DNA from: CAYMUL01 sp964393605
Lineage (GTDB): Bacteria > Bacteroidota > Ignavibacteria > Ignavibacteriales > Ignavibacteriaceae
Assembly (NCBI GenBank): GCA_964393605.1
Contig: CAYMUL010000002.1
Coordinates: 152,946-216,945, forward strand
Length of the DNA: 64,000 nucleotides
Direction of reading: 5' to 3'
Shown here: positions 16,049 to 24,084 of the stretch, piece by piece
Position numbering within the stretch: the stretch's first letter is position 1
How the letters are laid out: every line of letters starts with the position of its first letter
Position numbers and translations under genes: made by a program
The notes under the pieces: model-generated
Told to the model about the DNA's origin: nothing
The model's database searches: none
The model's input: only the letters and a program-made list of their open reading frames with translations

Positions 16049-17383
16049 TTATTTTCTACCTTTAACTTTACCGGATTTCATGAATCCATCATAATGTCTC
16101 ATCAAAAGATGAGATTCGATTTGTTGAAGAGTATCGAGTGCAACTCCAACAATAATTAACAAACTTGTTCCGCCAAAAAATTGAGCGAATTGCCCCGATA
16201 CACCAAACGCCGATACAAACGATGGAAGTATTGCAACAATGGCAAGAAAGAATGAACCGGGTAATGTAATTTTGGTTAAAATATTATCAATAAAATCCGA
16301 TGTTTGTTTTCCCGGTCTTATTCCCGGAATAAAACCTCCCTGCTTCTTCATATTGTCAGCAACTTCTTTGGGATTGAAAGCAATAGCAGTATAAAAATAA
16401 GTGAAGAAGATAATCATCAATGCGTAGAGAAACGAATAAACCGGCGAAGTATAAACGAAATAACTTGATACATTTTGTAAAAATTCATTATCGGGGAAAA
16501 ATGAAAGCACAGTATTCGGGATGAACATAATTGATTGCGCAAAGATTATCGGCATAACACCCGCAGTGTTCACTCGCAATGGGATGTACTGCGTTACTCC
16601 GCCGTAAATTTTTCTTCCTACAACTCTCTTTGCATATTGAACGGGAATTCTTCTCGTTCCTTGTGTAACAAGAACAACTCCTGCAATAACCACAACCATA
16701 AATGCAAGTATCACCAATTCAACAACGAGGTTTCTTGTTCCTGCATTTATTAAACGAAGTTCATCGAAGATTGCATAAGGGAATCTATCGATGATTCCGA
16801 TAAAAATTATAAGTGAAATTCCGTTACCAATTCCTTTATCCGTAATCTGTTCGCCGAGCCACATTAGGAACATTGTGCCTGCAGTTAAAATAACAACTGC
16901 GCTTAACGTCCAGAAAAAACCTTGAACACCGGCTGGAATAATCGGTGCACCTTGAACATCAATATTGTATAATCTGATTGTTACTCCCCACGCTTGCATT
17001 GCAGAAATTAAAACAGTGCCGTAGCGTGTTAATTGAGTAATCTTCTTTCTTCCTTCTTCTCCTTCTTGTTGAAGTTTTTGAAAATAAGGAACAACCGCAC
17101 CCATCAATTGGATTATGATGGAAGCAGAAATGTAGGGCATAATTCCGAGAGCAAAAATTGCGGCATTCGAAAATGCGCCACCAACAAACAGATCATATAA
17201 ACCGAACAGATTGTCCGAAGTTTGATTTTGCATCGCTTGTGAAAGCAGAACCGAGTCAACGCCCGGTAAAGTTATATGCGCGCCGAGTCTTACAATAAAA
17301 AGAACAGCGAGAGTATAGAGAATTCTCTGCCGCAGCTCGTGAATTTTAAATATGTTTCTGAAGGATTCTGTTAATTTAGACAT
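16049..17383 (-). CDS. secY: Protein translocase channel subunit SecY
   Basis: The 444-residue inner-membrane protein has ten predicted membrane helices and forms the SecYEG export channel. Recognisable blocks include the N-terminal RQRILYTLAVLFIVRLGAHI, the cytosolic loop with GTRRIPVQYAKR, and GGFIPGIRPGKQT in loop C5, where SecA and ribosomes dock. SecE is encoded about 25 kb upstream in the same supercluster. The gaps to rplO and map are 11 and 9 bases. Confidence 0.99.
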   Translation of the reverse strand: MSKLTESFRNIFKIHELRQRILYTLAVLFIVRLGAHITLPGVDSVLLSQAMQNQTSDNLFGLYDLFVGGAFSNAAIFALGIMPYISASIIIQLMGAVVPYFQKLQQEGEEGRKKITQLTRYGTVLISAMQAWGVTIRLYNIDVQGAPIIPAGVQGFFWTLSAVVILTAGTMFLMWLGEQITDKGIGNGISLIIFIGIIDRFPYAIFDELRLINAGTRNLVVELVILAFMVVVIAGVVLVTQGTRRIPVQYAKRVVGRKIYGGVTQYIPLRVNTAGVMPIIFAQSIMFIPNTVLSFFPDNEFLQNVSSYFVYTSPVYSFLYALMIIFFTYFYTAIAFNPKEVADNMKKQGGFIPGIRPGKQTSDFIDNILTKITLPGSFFLAIVAILPSFVSAFGVSGQFAQFFGGTSLLIIVGVALDTLQQIESHLLMRHYDGFMKSGKVKGRK

Positions 17384-17394
17384 TCAATACCGGA

Positions 17395-17853
17395 TTAAAT
17401 CGTTTTTATAGTGCCGCCGGCGGCTTCAATTTTTTCTTTGGCGCTTTTGCTAAACGCATTCGCTTCAATATTTACTTTAGCTTTTAATTCTCCTTCGCCT
17501 AAAATCTTGTAAAGTTTTGTACCTGAAGAAATTAATCCTGCTTGATATAAAGATGCGGCAGTAATAGTAGCATCTTTAAATTTATTTGCATCAATAGCGG
17601 CTTGAAGTTGATAAACATTTACAGTTTGATATTCTTTTCTGAAAGGACTTTTAAAACCATATTTCGGAATTCTCCTTTGCAAAGGCATTTGACCGCCTTC
17701 AAACCAGGCACGGAATTTTGCGCCAGAGCGTGATTTTTGTCCGTTCATTCCACGAGTGGACTGCGCACCGTGTCCGGAACCTTCGCCTCTTCCCACACGT
17801 TTTCTTTTCTTGTGAGAACCTTCGGCATACTTTAGATTGCTTAAAATATCCAT
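17395..17853 (-). CDS. rplO: 50S ribosomal protein L15
   Basis: The 152-residue protein has the glycine-rich N-terminus (RVGRGEGSGHG, RGMNGQKSRSG) that threads into 23S rRNA, FEGGQMPLQRRIPK and a C-terminal globular part. It lies between rpmD and secY with 11-base gaps on both sides. Confidence 0.99.
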   Translation of the reverse strand: MDILSNLKYAEGSHKKRKRVGRGEGSGHGAQSTRGMNGQKSRSGAKFRAWFEGGQMPLQRRIPKYGFKSPFRKEYQTVNVYQLQAAIDANKFKDATITAASLYQAGLISSGTKLYKILGEGELKAKVNIEANAFSKSAKEKIEAAGGTIKTI

Positions 17854-17864
17854 CTGTTAACCTA

Positions 17865-18056
17865 TTACTCTACTTCTTCAACTTTTACTAAATGGGAAAC
17901 TTTATTTATCATTCCTCTAATTTGAGGAGTATCATTATGAAGAGCTTGAAAACGTGGTCTTCCCAAACCGAGTGCTTCAATTGTTCTCTTCTGATTTTCA
18001 GGTCGGTCGATTACACTTTTAGTTTGTGTAACTTTTATTTTTTTTGTTTTAGACAT
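17865..18056 (-). CDS. rpmD: 50S ribosomal protein L30
   Basis: The 63-residue protein contains KVTQTKSVIDRPENQKRTIEALGL-type L30 sequence ending in MINKVSHLVKVEEVE, the normal bacterial short form. Its start overlaps the end of rpsE by 8 bases, implying translational coupling. Confidence 0.98.
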   Translation of the reverse strand: MSKTKKIKVTQTKSVIDRPENQKRTIEALGLGRPRFQALHNDTPQIRGMINKVSHLVKVEEVE

Positions 18057-18606
18057 TTTCTTCTACCTGCGGTGTAATATTTTCTGTTTGCATGTGGAAT
18101 AATTCTCTGAGAGAGATTCCTCTTTTTCTCGCCATAGATTTTGCGTCAATTGCATTTAACAATCCGGCTAAAGTTGCCTTAACCTGATTATGAGGATTGG
18201 ACGAGCCAAGCGATTTTGTCAGCACATCTTGCACACCTGCGGCTTCAAGTACAGCGCGAACACCGCCGCCGGCAATAAGACCGGTACCGGGAGTTGCAGG
18301 TTTCAACAATACTCTTCCCGCACCGAATTTTCCAATAATCGGATGAGGAATAGTATTCTTTTGAAGAACAACCTTAACAAGATTTTTCTTTGCATCATCT
18401 ATACCTTTTGCAATTGCATCTGTAACTTCATTCGCTTTGCCAAGCCCGACACCGACAGTTCCGGCGCCATCTCCGACAACAACAATTGCGTTAAAGCTGA
18501 ATCTTCTTCCGCCTTTAACAACTTTTGCAACGCGGTTGATTGTTACGATCTTCTCTTTAAGATTTTCTACTTCGCTTGATTTTATGTACTTAATGTTTCT
18601 CTTCAA
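18049..18606 (-). CDS. rpsE: 30S ribosomal protein S5
   Basis: S5 takes part in mRNA unwinding and decoding fidelity. The 185-residue protein has the double-stranded RNA-binding N domain (EKIVTINRVAKVVKGGRRF, VVGDGAGTVGVGLGKA) and the C domain (GAGRVLLKPATPGTGLIAGG, KSLGSSNPHN). It is preceded not by rplR directly but by a tRNA-Gln gene, leaving a 79-base leader of its own that a processed transcript would carry. Confidence 0.99.
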   Translation of the reverse strand: MKRNIKYIKSSEVENLKEKIVTINRVAKVVKGGRRFSFNAIVVVGDGAGTVGVGLGKANEVTDAIAKGIDDAKKNLVKVVLQKNTIPHPIIGKFGAGRVLLKPATPGTGLIAGGGVRAVLEAAGVQDVLTKSLGSSNPHNQVKATLAGLLNAIDAKSMARKRGISLRELFHMQTENITPQVEENV

Positions 18607-18685
18607 AATATTCTCCGGACAATTTCCTTACTCTAATTAAAACGAACCTGATTTAATTCAGATAAAAATTTAAAAATAAAAAATA

Positions 18686-18759
18686 TGGCTGCCGGGGGAG
18701 GATTCGAACCTCCACATACGGCTCCAAAGGCCGCTGTCCTGCCATTAGACGACCCGGCA
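18686..18759 (-). tRNA. tRNA-Gln (anticodon TTG) inside the spc operon
   Basis: The minus strand folds into a cloverleaf: acceptor TGCCGGG/CCGGCAG, anticodon loop CTTTGGA with anticodon TTG (reads CAA), T arm GAGGT-TTCGAATC-CTCCC (shown by the TTCGAATC core), and an encoded CCA end at 18688-18686. It lies 7 bases after the rplR stop and 79 before rpsE, in the direction of the operon. Confidence 0.95.
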
Positions 18760-18766
18760 ATACGGT

Positions 18767-19132
18767 TCAAAATTTTAAACCACCTTCTCGGGCACCTTCG
18801 GCAATAGCGCGAACTCTACCATGGTATCTGTAACCATTTCTATCAAACACAACTGAAGTGATATTTTTTTCAGCGGCTTTTTCGGCAACAAGTTTTCCAA
18901 CAACTTTACCTTTCGAGGCTTTGCCTTTAAGGTCAGTTAATTTCGGTGAAACTTCGTCTGTTCGAGTTGAAACAGAAAGCAGTGTTGTTCCTGTTGCATC
19001 ATCAATTAGTTGCACATAAGAATGGTTTAAACTTCTGTAAACAGTCATTCTTGGTCTTTGTGCAGTTCCAAAAATTTTTTTTCTAATTTTAGTTTTCGAT
19101 CTTTCTCTTGTACCAGATTTTCTTTTAATCAT
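18767..19132 (-). CDS. rplR: 50S ribosomal protein L18
   Basis: L18 binds 5S rRNA with L5. The 121-residue protein contains RPRMTVYRSLNHSYVQLIDD and VVFDRNGYRYHGRVRAIAE, diagnostic of the family. Its stop codon is only 7 bases from the 5' end of the tRNA-Gln gene, so 5' tRNA processing would cut the transcript right behind it. Confidence 0.99.
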   Translation of the reverse strand: MIKRKSGTRERSKTKIRKKIFGTAQRPRMTVYRSLNHSYVQLIDDATGTTLLSVSTRTDEVSPKLTDLKGKASKGKVVGKLVAEKAAEKNITSVVFDRNGYRYHGRVRAIAEGAREGGLKF

Positions 19133-19152
19133 AATAACTTCTCCGCGCTGAA

Positions 19153-19692
19153 TTACTTGCCGGCAGTTTTGCCTGCTTTTCTTCTAATAAATTCTGAATC
19201 ATATTTGATACCTTTTCCTTTATAAGGTTCAGGTGCTCTAAATGACCTTATCTTTGATGCAATTTGACCAACTAACTGTTTGTCAATTCCTTCAACTATA
19301 ATTTGTGTTTGAGTTGGAGTTTGAATTGTAATTCCATCCGGCGGCAAAAAATAAATCGGATGCGAATAACCAACTGTTAGGAAAAGATTTTTTCCTTTCA
19401 TCTCCGCTCTGTAACCGACACCGACGATGTCCAGTGTCTTTTTATAACCGGCTGTAACACCATTAACCATGTTTTGTAAAAGTGCGCGGCTTAATCCGTG
19501 CAACGAACGGTTAAATTTATCATCATCTTTTCTCGAAAAAACTACTTCACCGTCTTTCATTTCCACAGCGATATTAGGGTGAACAGCTTCTGCAAGTTCA
19601 CCTTTAGCTCCTTTAACTTTCAAGATTCCCTCTTTAAAAGTTATCGTAACGCCTTTTGGAATCGTAACCGGTTTTTTACCTACTCGTGACAA
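19153..19692 (-). CDS. rplF: 50S ribosomal protein L6
   Basis: The 179-residue protein has the two-repeat L6 fold. MSRVGKKPVTIPKGV opens the first repeat, YKKTLDIVGVGYRAEMKG the second, and the C-terminus has RAPEPYKGKGIKY, which contacts the sarcin-ricin loop. Spacing to rpsH (18 bases) and rplR (20 bases) fits the spc order. Confidence 0.99.
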   Translation of the reverse strand: MSRVGKKPVTIPKGVTITFKEGILKVKGAKGELAEAVHPNIAVEMKDGEVVFSRKDDDKFNRSLHGLSRALLQNMVNGVTAGYKKTLDIVGVGYRAEMKGKNLFLTVGYSHPIYFLPPDGITIQTPTQTQIIVEGIDKQLVGQIASKIRSFRAPEPYKGKGIKYDSEFIRRKAGKTAGK

Positions 19693-19710
19693 CTATCATC
19701 TCCAAAAAAA

Positions 19711-20106
19711 TTACCAAATGTGACAAATTACTTCTCCGCCAAGGTTCAAAGTACGAGCTTCGTGATCAGTTTTCAAACCTTTGCTGGTAGAGATTATTGC
19801 TATACCATAGCCATTTAATACGCGCGGAAGTTTATCAGCAGAAGAGTACTGCTTTAAACCCGGCGTACTGATTTTCTTCAAACCAGAAATAGCACATCCG
19901 TCATCGGAATATTTCAATAAAACTCGAAGTATATTCTGCTTATTATCTTCGATAACGGAATAATCTAAAATAAATTTTTGCTGTTTAAGAATTTCGGCAA
20001 TAGCTATTTTCATATTAGATGAAGGCGAATCAACTCTTCTTTTGTTCGCATTAATAGCATTACGAATTCTTGTTAAAAAATCAGCAATCGGATCGCTTAA
20101 CGACAT
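19711..20106 (-). CDS. rpsH: 30S ribosomal protein S8
   Basis: S8 is a primary 16S rRNA-binding protein and in E. coli the spc repressor. The 131-residue protein begins with DPIADFLTRIRNAI and ends with GLKTDHEARTLNLGGEVICHIW, both typical, with the RNA-binding STSKGL motif just before the end. Confidence 0.99.
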   Translation of the reverse strand: MSLSDPIADFLTRIRNAINANKRRVDSPSSNMKIAIAEILKQQKFILDYSVIEDNKQNILRVLLKYSDDGCAISGLKKISTPGLKQYSSADKLPRVLNGYGIAIISTSKGLKTDHEARTLNLGGEVICHIW

Positions 20107-20118
20107 TCATTCACTCCT

Positions 20119-20388
20119 TTACCAACTTGCCTTTTTGAGTCCGGGAATTTCGCCGTTCAAAGCTTTTTCGCGGAGAACAAGTCTTGAAATTCCAAATTTT
20201 CTATAAAAACCTCTTGCCCTACCGGTTGACATACATCTGTTGTGCAAGCGAGTCGGTGAAGAATTTTTAGGAAGTTTTTGCAAACCATCCCAATCACCTT
20301 TTTTCTTCAGTTCTTCCCGAAGTTTCAAATATTTTTCTACTAATCTTTTTCTTTTTTCTTCTCTGGCGAACAAACTACTTCTTGCCAT
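20119..20388 (-). CDS. rpsN: 30S ribosomal protein S14, zinc-free form
   Basis: The 89-residue protein has KLPKNSSPTRLHNRC and GRARGFYRKFGISRLVLRE. It lacks the two CxxC pairs of the short zinc form, so it is the longer zinc-independent type. It lies 3 bases after rplE. Confidence 0.98.
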   Translation of the reverse strand: MARSSLFAREEKRKRLVEKYLKLREELKKKGDWDGLQKLPKNSSPTRLHNRCMSTGRARGFYRKFGISRLVLREKALNGEIPGLKKASW

Positions 20389-20391
20389 GAA

Positions 20392-21069
20392 TTATCCTCT
20401 AACTTCTTTTTTTCTAAAAGGCATTCCGAAGGCAGATAAAAGTTCGAAAGATTCTGCGTCGGTTTTTGCCGTTGTTACTATTGTAATATCCATTCCTAAA
20501 ACTTTTGTAATCTTATCAACATTAATTTCCGGGAAGATGATTTGTTCCTTCACACCCATCGTAAAATTTCCGCGTCCATCGAATGATTTATCTGATAGCC
20601 CTCTAAAATCTCTCACCCGCGGAAGTGCGATGTTGATGAGACGGTCAAGAAATTCAAACATCTTTTCTCTGCGTAAGGTAACCATTGCGCCGATGTTCAT
20701 TCCTTCGCGAAGTTTGAAATTGGAAATAGCTTTTTTCGATTTACGAATGCTGGGCTTTTGTCCGGTGATAGTAGCCAATTCGCTCACTGCTTCTTCCATA
20801 ATTTTCGGGTCTGTTACAGCGGCACCAACACCCATGTTCACAACAATTTTTTCTAACTTCGGAACTTGCGAGATGGATTTGTAATTAAATTTTTTCTGCA
20901 ATGCCGGAGTAATTTCTTTTCTGAAGACATTAAGTAATCGGGAAGGAATTTTTACTTCCGGAACAGATGCTTCAACTTCTTTTTTCTGTTCAACATCTTT
21001 TTGCTTGTCAGATTTTTTCTGCTTATCTGCTTTTTGATTCGGTTGTTTTTGTACTTTTTTTTCAGCCAT
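20392..21069 (-). CDS. rplE: 50S ribosomal protein L5 with N-terminal extension
   Basis: L5 holds 5S rRNA in the central protuberance and touches the P-site tRNA. The family part starts near residue 42 (RLLNVFRKEITPALQKKF) and shows KIVVNMGVGAA, TITGQKPSIRKSKKAISNFK, LPRVRDFRGLSDKSF and FPEINVDKI. The total of 225 residues exceeds the usual 180 or so because of an N-terminal Lys/Gln-rich stretch of about 41 residues that looks disordered. The first ATG is in register with good spacing to rplX, and no ATG exists at the conventional start, so the extension appears real. Confidence 0.97.
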   Translation of the reverse strand: MAEKKVQKQPNQKADKQKKSDKQKDVEQKKEVEASVPEVKIPSRLLNVFRKEITPALQKKFNYKSISQVPKLEKIVVNMGVGAAVTDPKIMEEAVSELATITGQKPSIRKSKKAISNFKLREGMNIGAMVTLRREKMFEFLDRLINIALPRVRDFRGLSDKSFDGRGNFTMGVKEQIIFPEINVDKITKVLGMDITIVTTAKTDAESFELLSAFGMPFRKKEVRG

Positions 21070-21087
21070 AATAACTATTAATAATCC

Positions 21088-21420
21088 TTAAGATAACAAC
21101 TCGCCAGACGCAACACTTTTGCGGGCAATTTTTCTTTTACCGGTTTTTTCATCGATAAGAATTTGTGAACCGATTCTGGTTCTTTCATTACTTTTAGGAT
21201 CGAGAATCATAACGTTAGAAGCATTTACAGGTGCTTCCTTTTCAATGATTCCACCCTGTTGATTTTTTTGAGAAGGTTTTGTGTGTCTTTTTCTTATGTT
21301 CACGCCTTCAACAATTACTCTGTTCTTATCTCTAAAAACTTTTAAGATTTTACCTGTACGACCTCTGTCGTTACCGGCAATTACAATTACATTATCGTTT
21401 TTCTTTAATCTCATCTTCAA
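21088..21420 (-). CDS. rplX: 50S ribosomal protein L24
   Basis: The 110-residue protein has the KOW-motif N-terminus (LKKNDNVIVIAGNDRGRTG) and VIVEGVNIRKRHTKPS, as expected for this assembly-initiator protein. It sits between rplN (8 bases) and rplE (18 bases). Confidence 0.99.
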   Translation of the reverse strand: MKMRLKKNDNVIVIAGNDRGRTGKILKVFRDKNRVIVEGVNIRKRHTKPSQKNQQGGIIEKEAPVNASNVMILDPKSNERTRIGSQILIDEKTGKRKIARKSVASGELLS

Positions 21421-21428
21421 AAAATCCT

Positions 21429-21797
21429 TTATAAAACTTCGGGTGCTAAAGAAACAATTTTCATAAATTGTTTTTCTCTAAGTTCGCGCGCAACCGGTCC
21501 GAATATACGAGTTCCCTTCGGTTCGTTTTGGTTGTTGATTAACACGGCGGCATTTTCATCGAAGCGAATATAAGAACCGTCTCTTCTACGAATTTCTTTT
21601 TTTGTTCGAACGATAACCGCACGGGACACTTCACCTTTTTTTACTTGACCGTTGGGAATGGCAGATTTAACGCTAACAACAATCGTATCGCCGATGCTTG
21701 CATATTTTCTTCCGCTTCCTCCGAGAACGCGGATACAACGTATCTTCTTCGCGCCGGAGTTATCCGCAACCGCTAAATTCGTTTCTTCTTGTATCAT
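21429..21797 (-). CDS. rplN: 50S ribosomal protein L14
   Basis: The 122-residue protein begins MIQEETNLAVADNSGAKK and includes VKKGEVSRAVIVRTKKEIRR and GTRIFGPVARELRE. It matches bacterial L14 over its full length and forms an inter-subunit bridge at the subunit interface. Confidence 0.99.
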   Translation of the reverse strand: MIQEETNLAVADNSGAKKIRCIRVLGGSGRKYASIGDTIVVSVKSAIPNGQVKKGEVSRAVIVRTKKEIRRRDGSYIRFDENAAVLINNQNEPKGTRIFGPVARELREKQFMKIVSLAPEVL

Positions 21798-21818
21798 TAC
21801 CTATTAAACTCCTTAAAA

Positions 21819-22076
21819 CTATTTAGCCTTTTCAACAATCTCAACCAAACGCCAGCGTTTGTGTTTGCTGAGGGGTCTTGTTTCCATAATTTTTACAACA
21901 TCACCGATGCCGCATTCACTTTTTTCATCGTGAGCCATCAGTTTTGTGGTCTTCTTAAAATATTTTTTATAAATAGGATGTGCAATTTTTCTTTCGATTG
22001 CTACAGTAATTGTCTTTTGCATTTTATTGCTAACAACAACGCCAATCCTAACTTTACGTCTTGCTCTATCTTCCAT
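21819..22076 (-). CDS. rpsQ: 30S ribosomal protein S17
   Basis: The 85-residue OB-fold protein contains RIGVVVSNKMQKTITVAIE and GIGDVVKIMETRPLSKHKRW, typical of S17, a primary 16S rRNA binder. It lies 2 bases after rpmC. Confidence 0.99.
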   Translation of the reverse strand: MEDRARRKVRIGVVVSNKMQKTITVAIERKIAHPIYKKYFKKTTKLMAHDEKSECGIGDVVKIMETRPLSKHKRWRLVEIVEKAK

Positions 22077-22078
22077 AA

Positions 22079-22312
22079 TTACTTGCTCTCTCCTTTGGCA
22101 CTTGCATTCGCATTAGTAACAACTTCAAGTTCTCTTTGACGAAGCACGGTTTTCAGTTTTGCAATAAATTTTCTTGTCTGCGGAATTTTTGCAGTGTTAG
22201 TTAATTGCTTCAACTCGTGAGAAAATCTAAGATCAACAATGTTGTTAGATTCTTCAACGATCATCTTTTTTATTTCATCGGTAGAGAGTTCTTTTATTTC
22301 TTTAATTTTCAT
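22079..22312 (-). CDS. rpmC: 50S ribosomal protein L29
   Basis: The 77-residue helical protein has KIKEIKELSTDEIKKMI and DLRFSHELKQLTNTAKI, matching L29, which lies at the tunnel exit beside L23 and helps form the docking site for trigger factor and SRP. A short Ala/Ser-rich tail is present. Confidence 0.97.
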   Translation of the reverse strand: MKIKEIKELSTDEIKKMIVEESNNIVDLRFSHELKQLTNTAKIPQTRKFIAKLKTVLRQRELEVVTNANASAKGESK

Positions 22313-22326
22313 CTATTACTCAAATA

Positions 22327-22746
22327 TTAATCTTCAAAATCGGGACGTGAAACGACTTTGGTTTTAATGGGTAGTTTATAACCGCAAACACCAAGTGCTT
22401 CTTGCGCGATAGCTCTTGTAACGCCCGAAACTTCAAACAAAATTCTTCCCGGTTTAACAACGGCAACCCAAAATTCGGGCGCGCCTTTACCTTTACCCAT
22501 TCTGGTTTCAAGCGGTTTTTTGGAAACTGGTTTATCCGGGAAAATTCGTATCCAAACTTTACCATCTCTTTTCATTTTACGTGAAAGGGCGACACGGCAT
22601 GCTTCAATTTGTCTGCTCGTAATCCAGGCAGGCTCAAGCGCTTTCAAACCGAAATCGCCGAAAGCAACCGAACTACCGCGGTGAGCTTTACCGGTCATTC
22701 TTCCGCGTTGTGCTTTTCTAAACTTAACTCTTTTTGGCATTAACAT
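22327..22746 (-). CDS. rplP: 50S ribosomal protein L16
   Basis: The 139-residue protein begins MLMPKRVKFRKAQRGRM and contains RQIEACRVALSRKMKRDGK and FPDKPVSKKPLETRMGKGKG, diagnostic of L16, which helps position aminoacyl-tRNA in the A site. The first ATG was chosen because bacterial L16 starts MLxPKR. Confidence 0.99.
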   Translation of the reverse strand: MLMPKRVKFRKAQRGRMTGKAHRGSSVAFGDFGLKALEPAWITSRQIEACRVALSRKMKRDGKVWIRIFPDKPVSKKPLETRMGKGKGAPEFWVAVVKPGRILFEVSGVTRAIAQEALGVCGYKLPIKTKVVSRPDFED

Positions 22747-22766
22747 AATCTATCGGTCTCCAGCAG

Positions 22767-23408
22767 TTATTCGGTTGATCTTTTACCTAAAATTTCTCCG
22801 CGGCAAATCCAAACTTTAATACCGATTGAACCATAAATGGTTTCGGCTCTGCCGTAAGCAAAATCGATATCGGCACGTAAAGTGTGAAGCGGAACTCTTC
22901 CTTCTTTGTATTGTTCGGTACGGGCAATTTCGGCACCGCCCAATCTTCCGGAACACATAATTTTAATTCCTTCGGCGCCCATGCGCATGGCAGAAGAGAT
23001 TGAAGATTTCATTGCTCTTCTGAAAGAAATTCTTCCTTCCAGTTGGGTTGCAATATTTTCTGCAACGAGATAAGCTTCAAGTTCAGGTCTTTTAATTTCA
23101 TTTATCTGAATTTTAACTTCTTTGTCGGAGACAGATTTTAATTCCTGTTCGAGTTGCGTAATTTCTTTACCGCTTTTACCGATAACAACACCCGGTCGTG
23201 AAGTATGAATTGTAAGAATAATATTTTTTGAAGTGCGGTCAATAATAATTCTTGAAATACCAGCTTTCTTCAATCTGTTGCGCACGTAACTTCTGAGTTT
23301 TTCATCTTCAGAAAGTTTGGCGGCGTAGCTTCGCGGCTCGAACCAATTAGATTCCCAGCCTCTGTTTATTCCTACTCTAAATCCTATTGGATTGGTTTTT
23401 TGTCCCAA
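22767..23408 (-). CDS. rpsC: 30S ribosomal protein S3
   Basis: The 213-residue protein has MGQKTNPIGFRVGINRGWES, the KH domain with VVIGKSGKEITQLE, and the C domain with MGAEGIKIMCSGRLGGAEIAR. S3 lines the mRNA entry channel. The C-terminus is short, ending soon after WICRGEILGKR. Confidence 0.99.
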   Translation of the reverse strand: MGQKTNPIGFRVGINRGWESNWFEPRSYAAKLSEDEKLRSYVRNRLKKAGISRIIIDRTSKNIILTIHTSRPGVVIGKSGKEITQLEQELKSVSDKEVKIQINEIKRPELEAYLVAENIATQLEGRISFRRAMKSSISSAMRMGAEGIKIMCSGRLGGAEIARTEQYKEGRVPLHTLRADIDFAYGRAETIYGSIGIKVWICRGEILGKRSTE

Positions 23409-23420
23409 ACAATTCTCCTA

Positions 23421-23765
23421 TTAATTCTTCGTTTCGATAACAATGGTTAAATGACATGCACGTTTCCTAACACGATAAGCTCTACCCATGGGAGCCGGAC
23501 TAATTCTTTTCATAGTAGGACCTTGATTTACAAATGCAGTTTTGACGACGAGGTCAGCGGGTTCGACCCTTGTAGCGTCATCATTGTTCAGCAAGTTTGC
23601 AACTGCGCTTCTCAAAGTTTTTTCTGCATCTCTTGCCGCATGTTTCGGCTGAAAGTGCAAAACTTCGAGAGCTTTGTCAACTGACATTCCTCTAATTAAA
23701 TCGACAACCAATCTCATCTTTCGCGGAGATGAGGGGATAAATCTTGATATTGCTTTCGCTTCCAT
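23421..23765 (-). CDS. rplV: 50S ribosomal protein L22
   Basis: The 114-residue protein has IPSSPRKMRLVVDLIRGM and the tunnel-loop region PTMKRISPAPMGRAYRVRKR, whose beta hairpin narrows the exit tunnel. This matches L22 over its full length. Confidence 0.99.
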   Translation of the reverse strand: MEAKAISRFIPSSPRKMRLVVDLIRGMSVDKALEVLHFQPKHAARDAEKTLRSAVANLLNNDDATRVEPADLVVKTAFVNQGPTMKRISPAPMGRAYRVRKRACHLTIVIETKN

Positions 23766-23784
23766 AAAATCTCTTTACCTAAAT

Positions 23785-24072
23785 TTATTTAGCAGTAGCC
23801 GCTTTTTCAGCTTTAGTTCCGGGATGCCCTCTGAAAATTCTTGTCGGGGCAAATTCTCCTAACTTATGACCAACCATGTTTTCAGTAATGAATACCGGAA
23901 TCATTTTATTACCATTGTGAATAGCAATTGTGTGTCCGACAAAGTCCGGGGAGATAGTTGAAGTACGCGACCAGGTTTTCACAATTTTTTTCTGGTTAGC
24001 TTCATTCAACTTCTGAACTTTGCTGAGCAATTTATAGTCTATGTATGGTCCTTTTTTAACCGAACGCGGCAT
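23785..24072 (-). CDS. rpsS: 30S ribosomal protein S19
   Basis: The 95-residue protein starts MPRSVKKGPYIDYKLL and contains TWSRTSTISPDFVGHTIAIH and MVGHKLGEFAPTRIFRGH. This is S19, in the head of the small subunit next to S13. Confidence 0.99.
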   Translation of the reverse strand: MPRSVKKGPYIDYKLLSKVQKLNEANQKKIVKTWSRTSTISPDFVGHTIAIHNGNKMIPVFITENMVGHKLGEFAPTRIFRGHPGTKAEKAATAK

Positions 24073-24084
24073 GAATAATCTTTC

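Noticed and set aside
22320..22565. Open frame overlapping rplP
   Set aside because: It is an alternative frame of rplP; the protein has no family features and rplP is certain.
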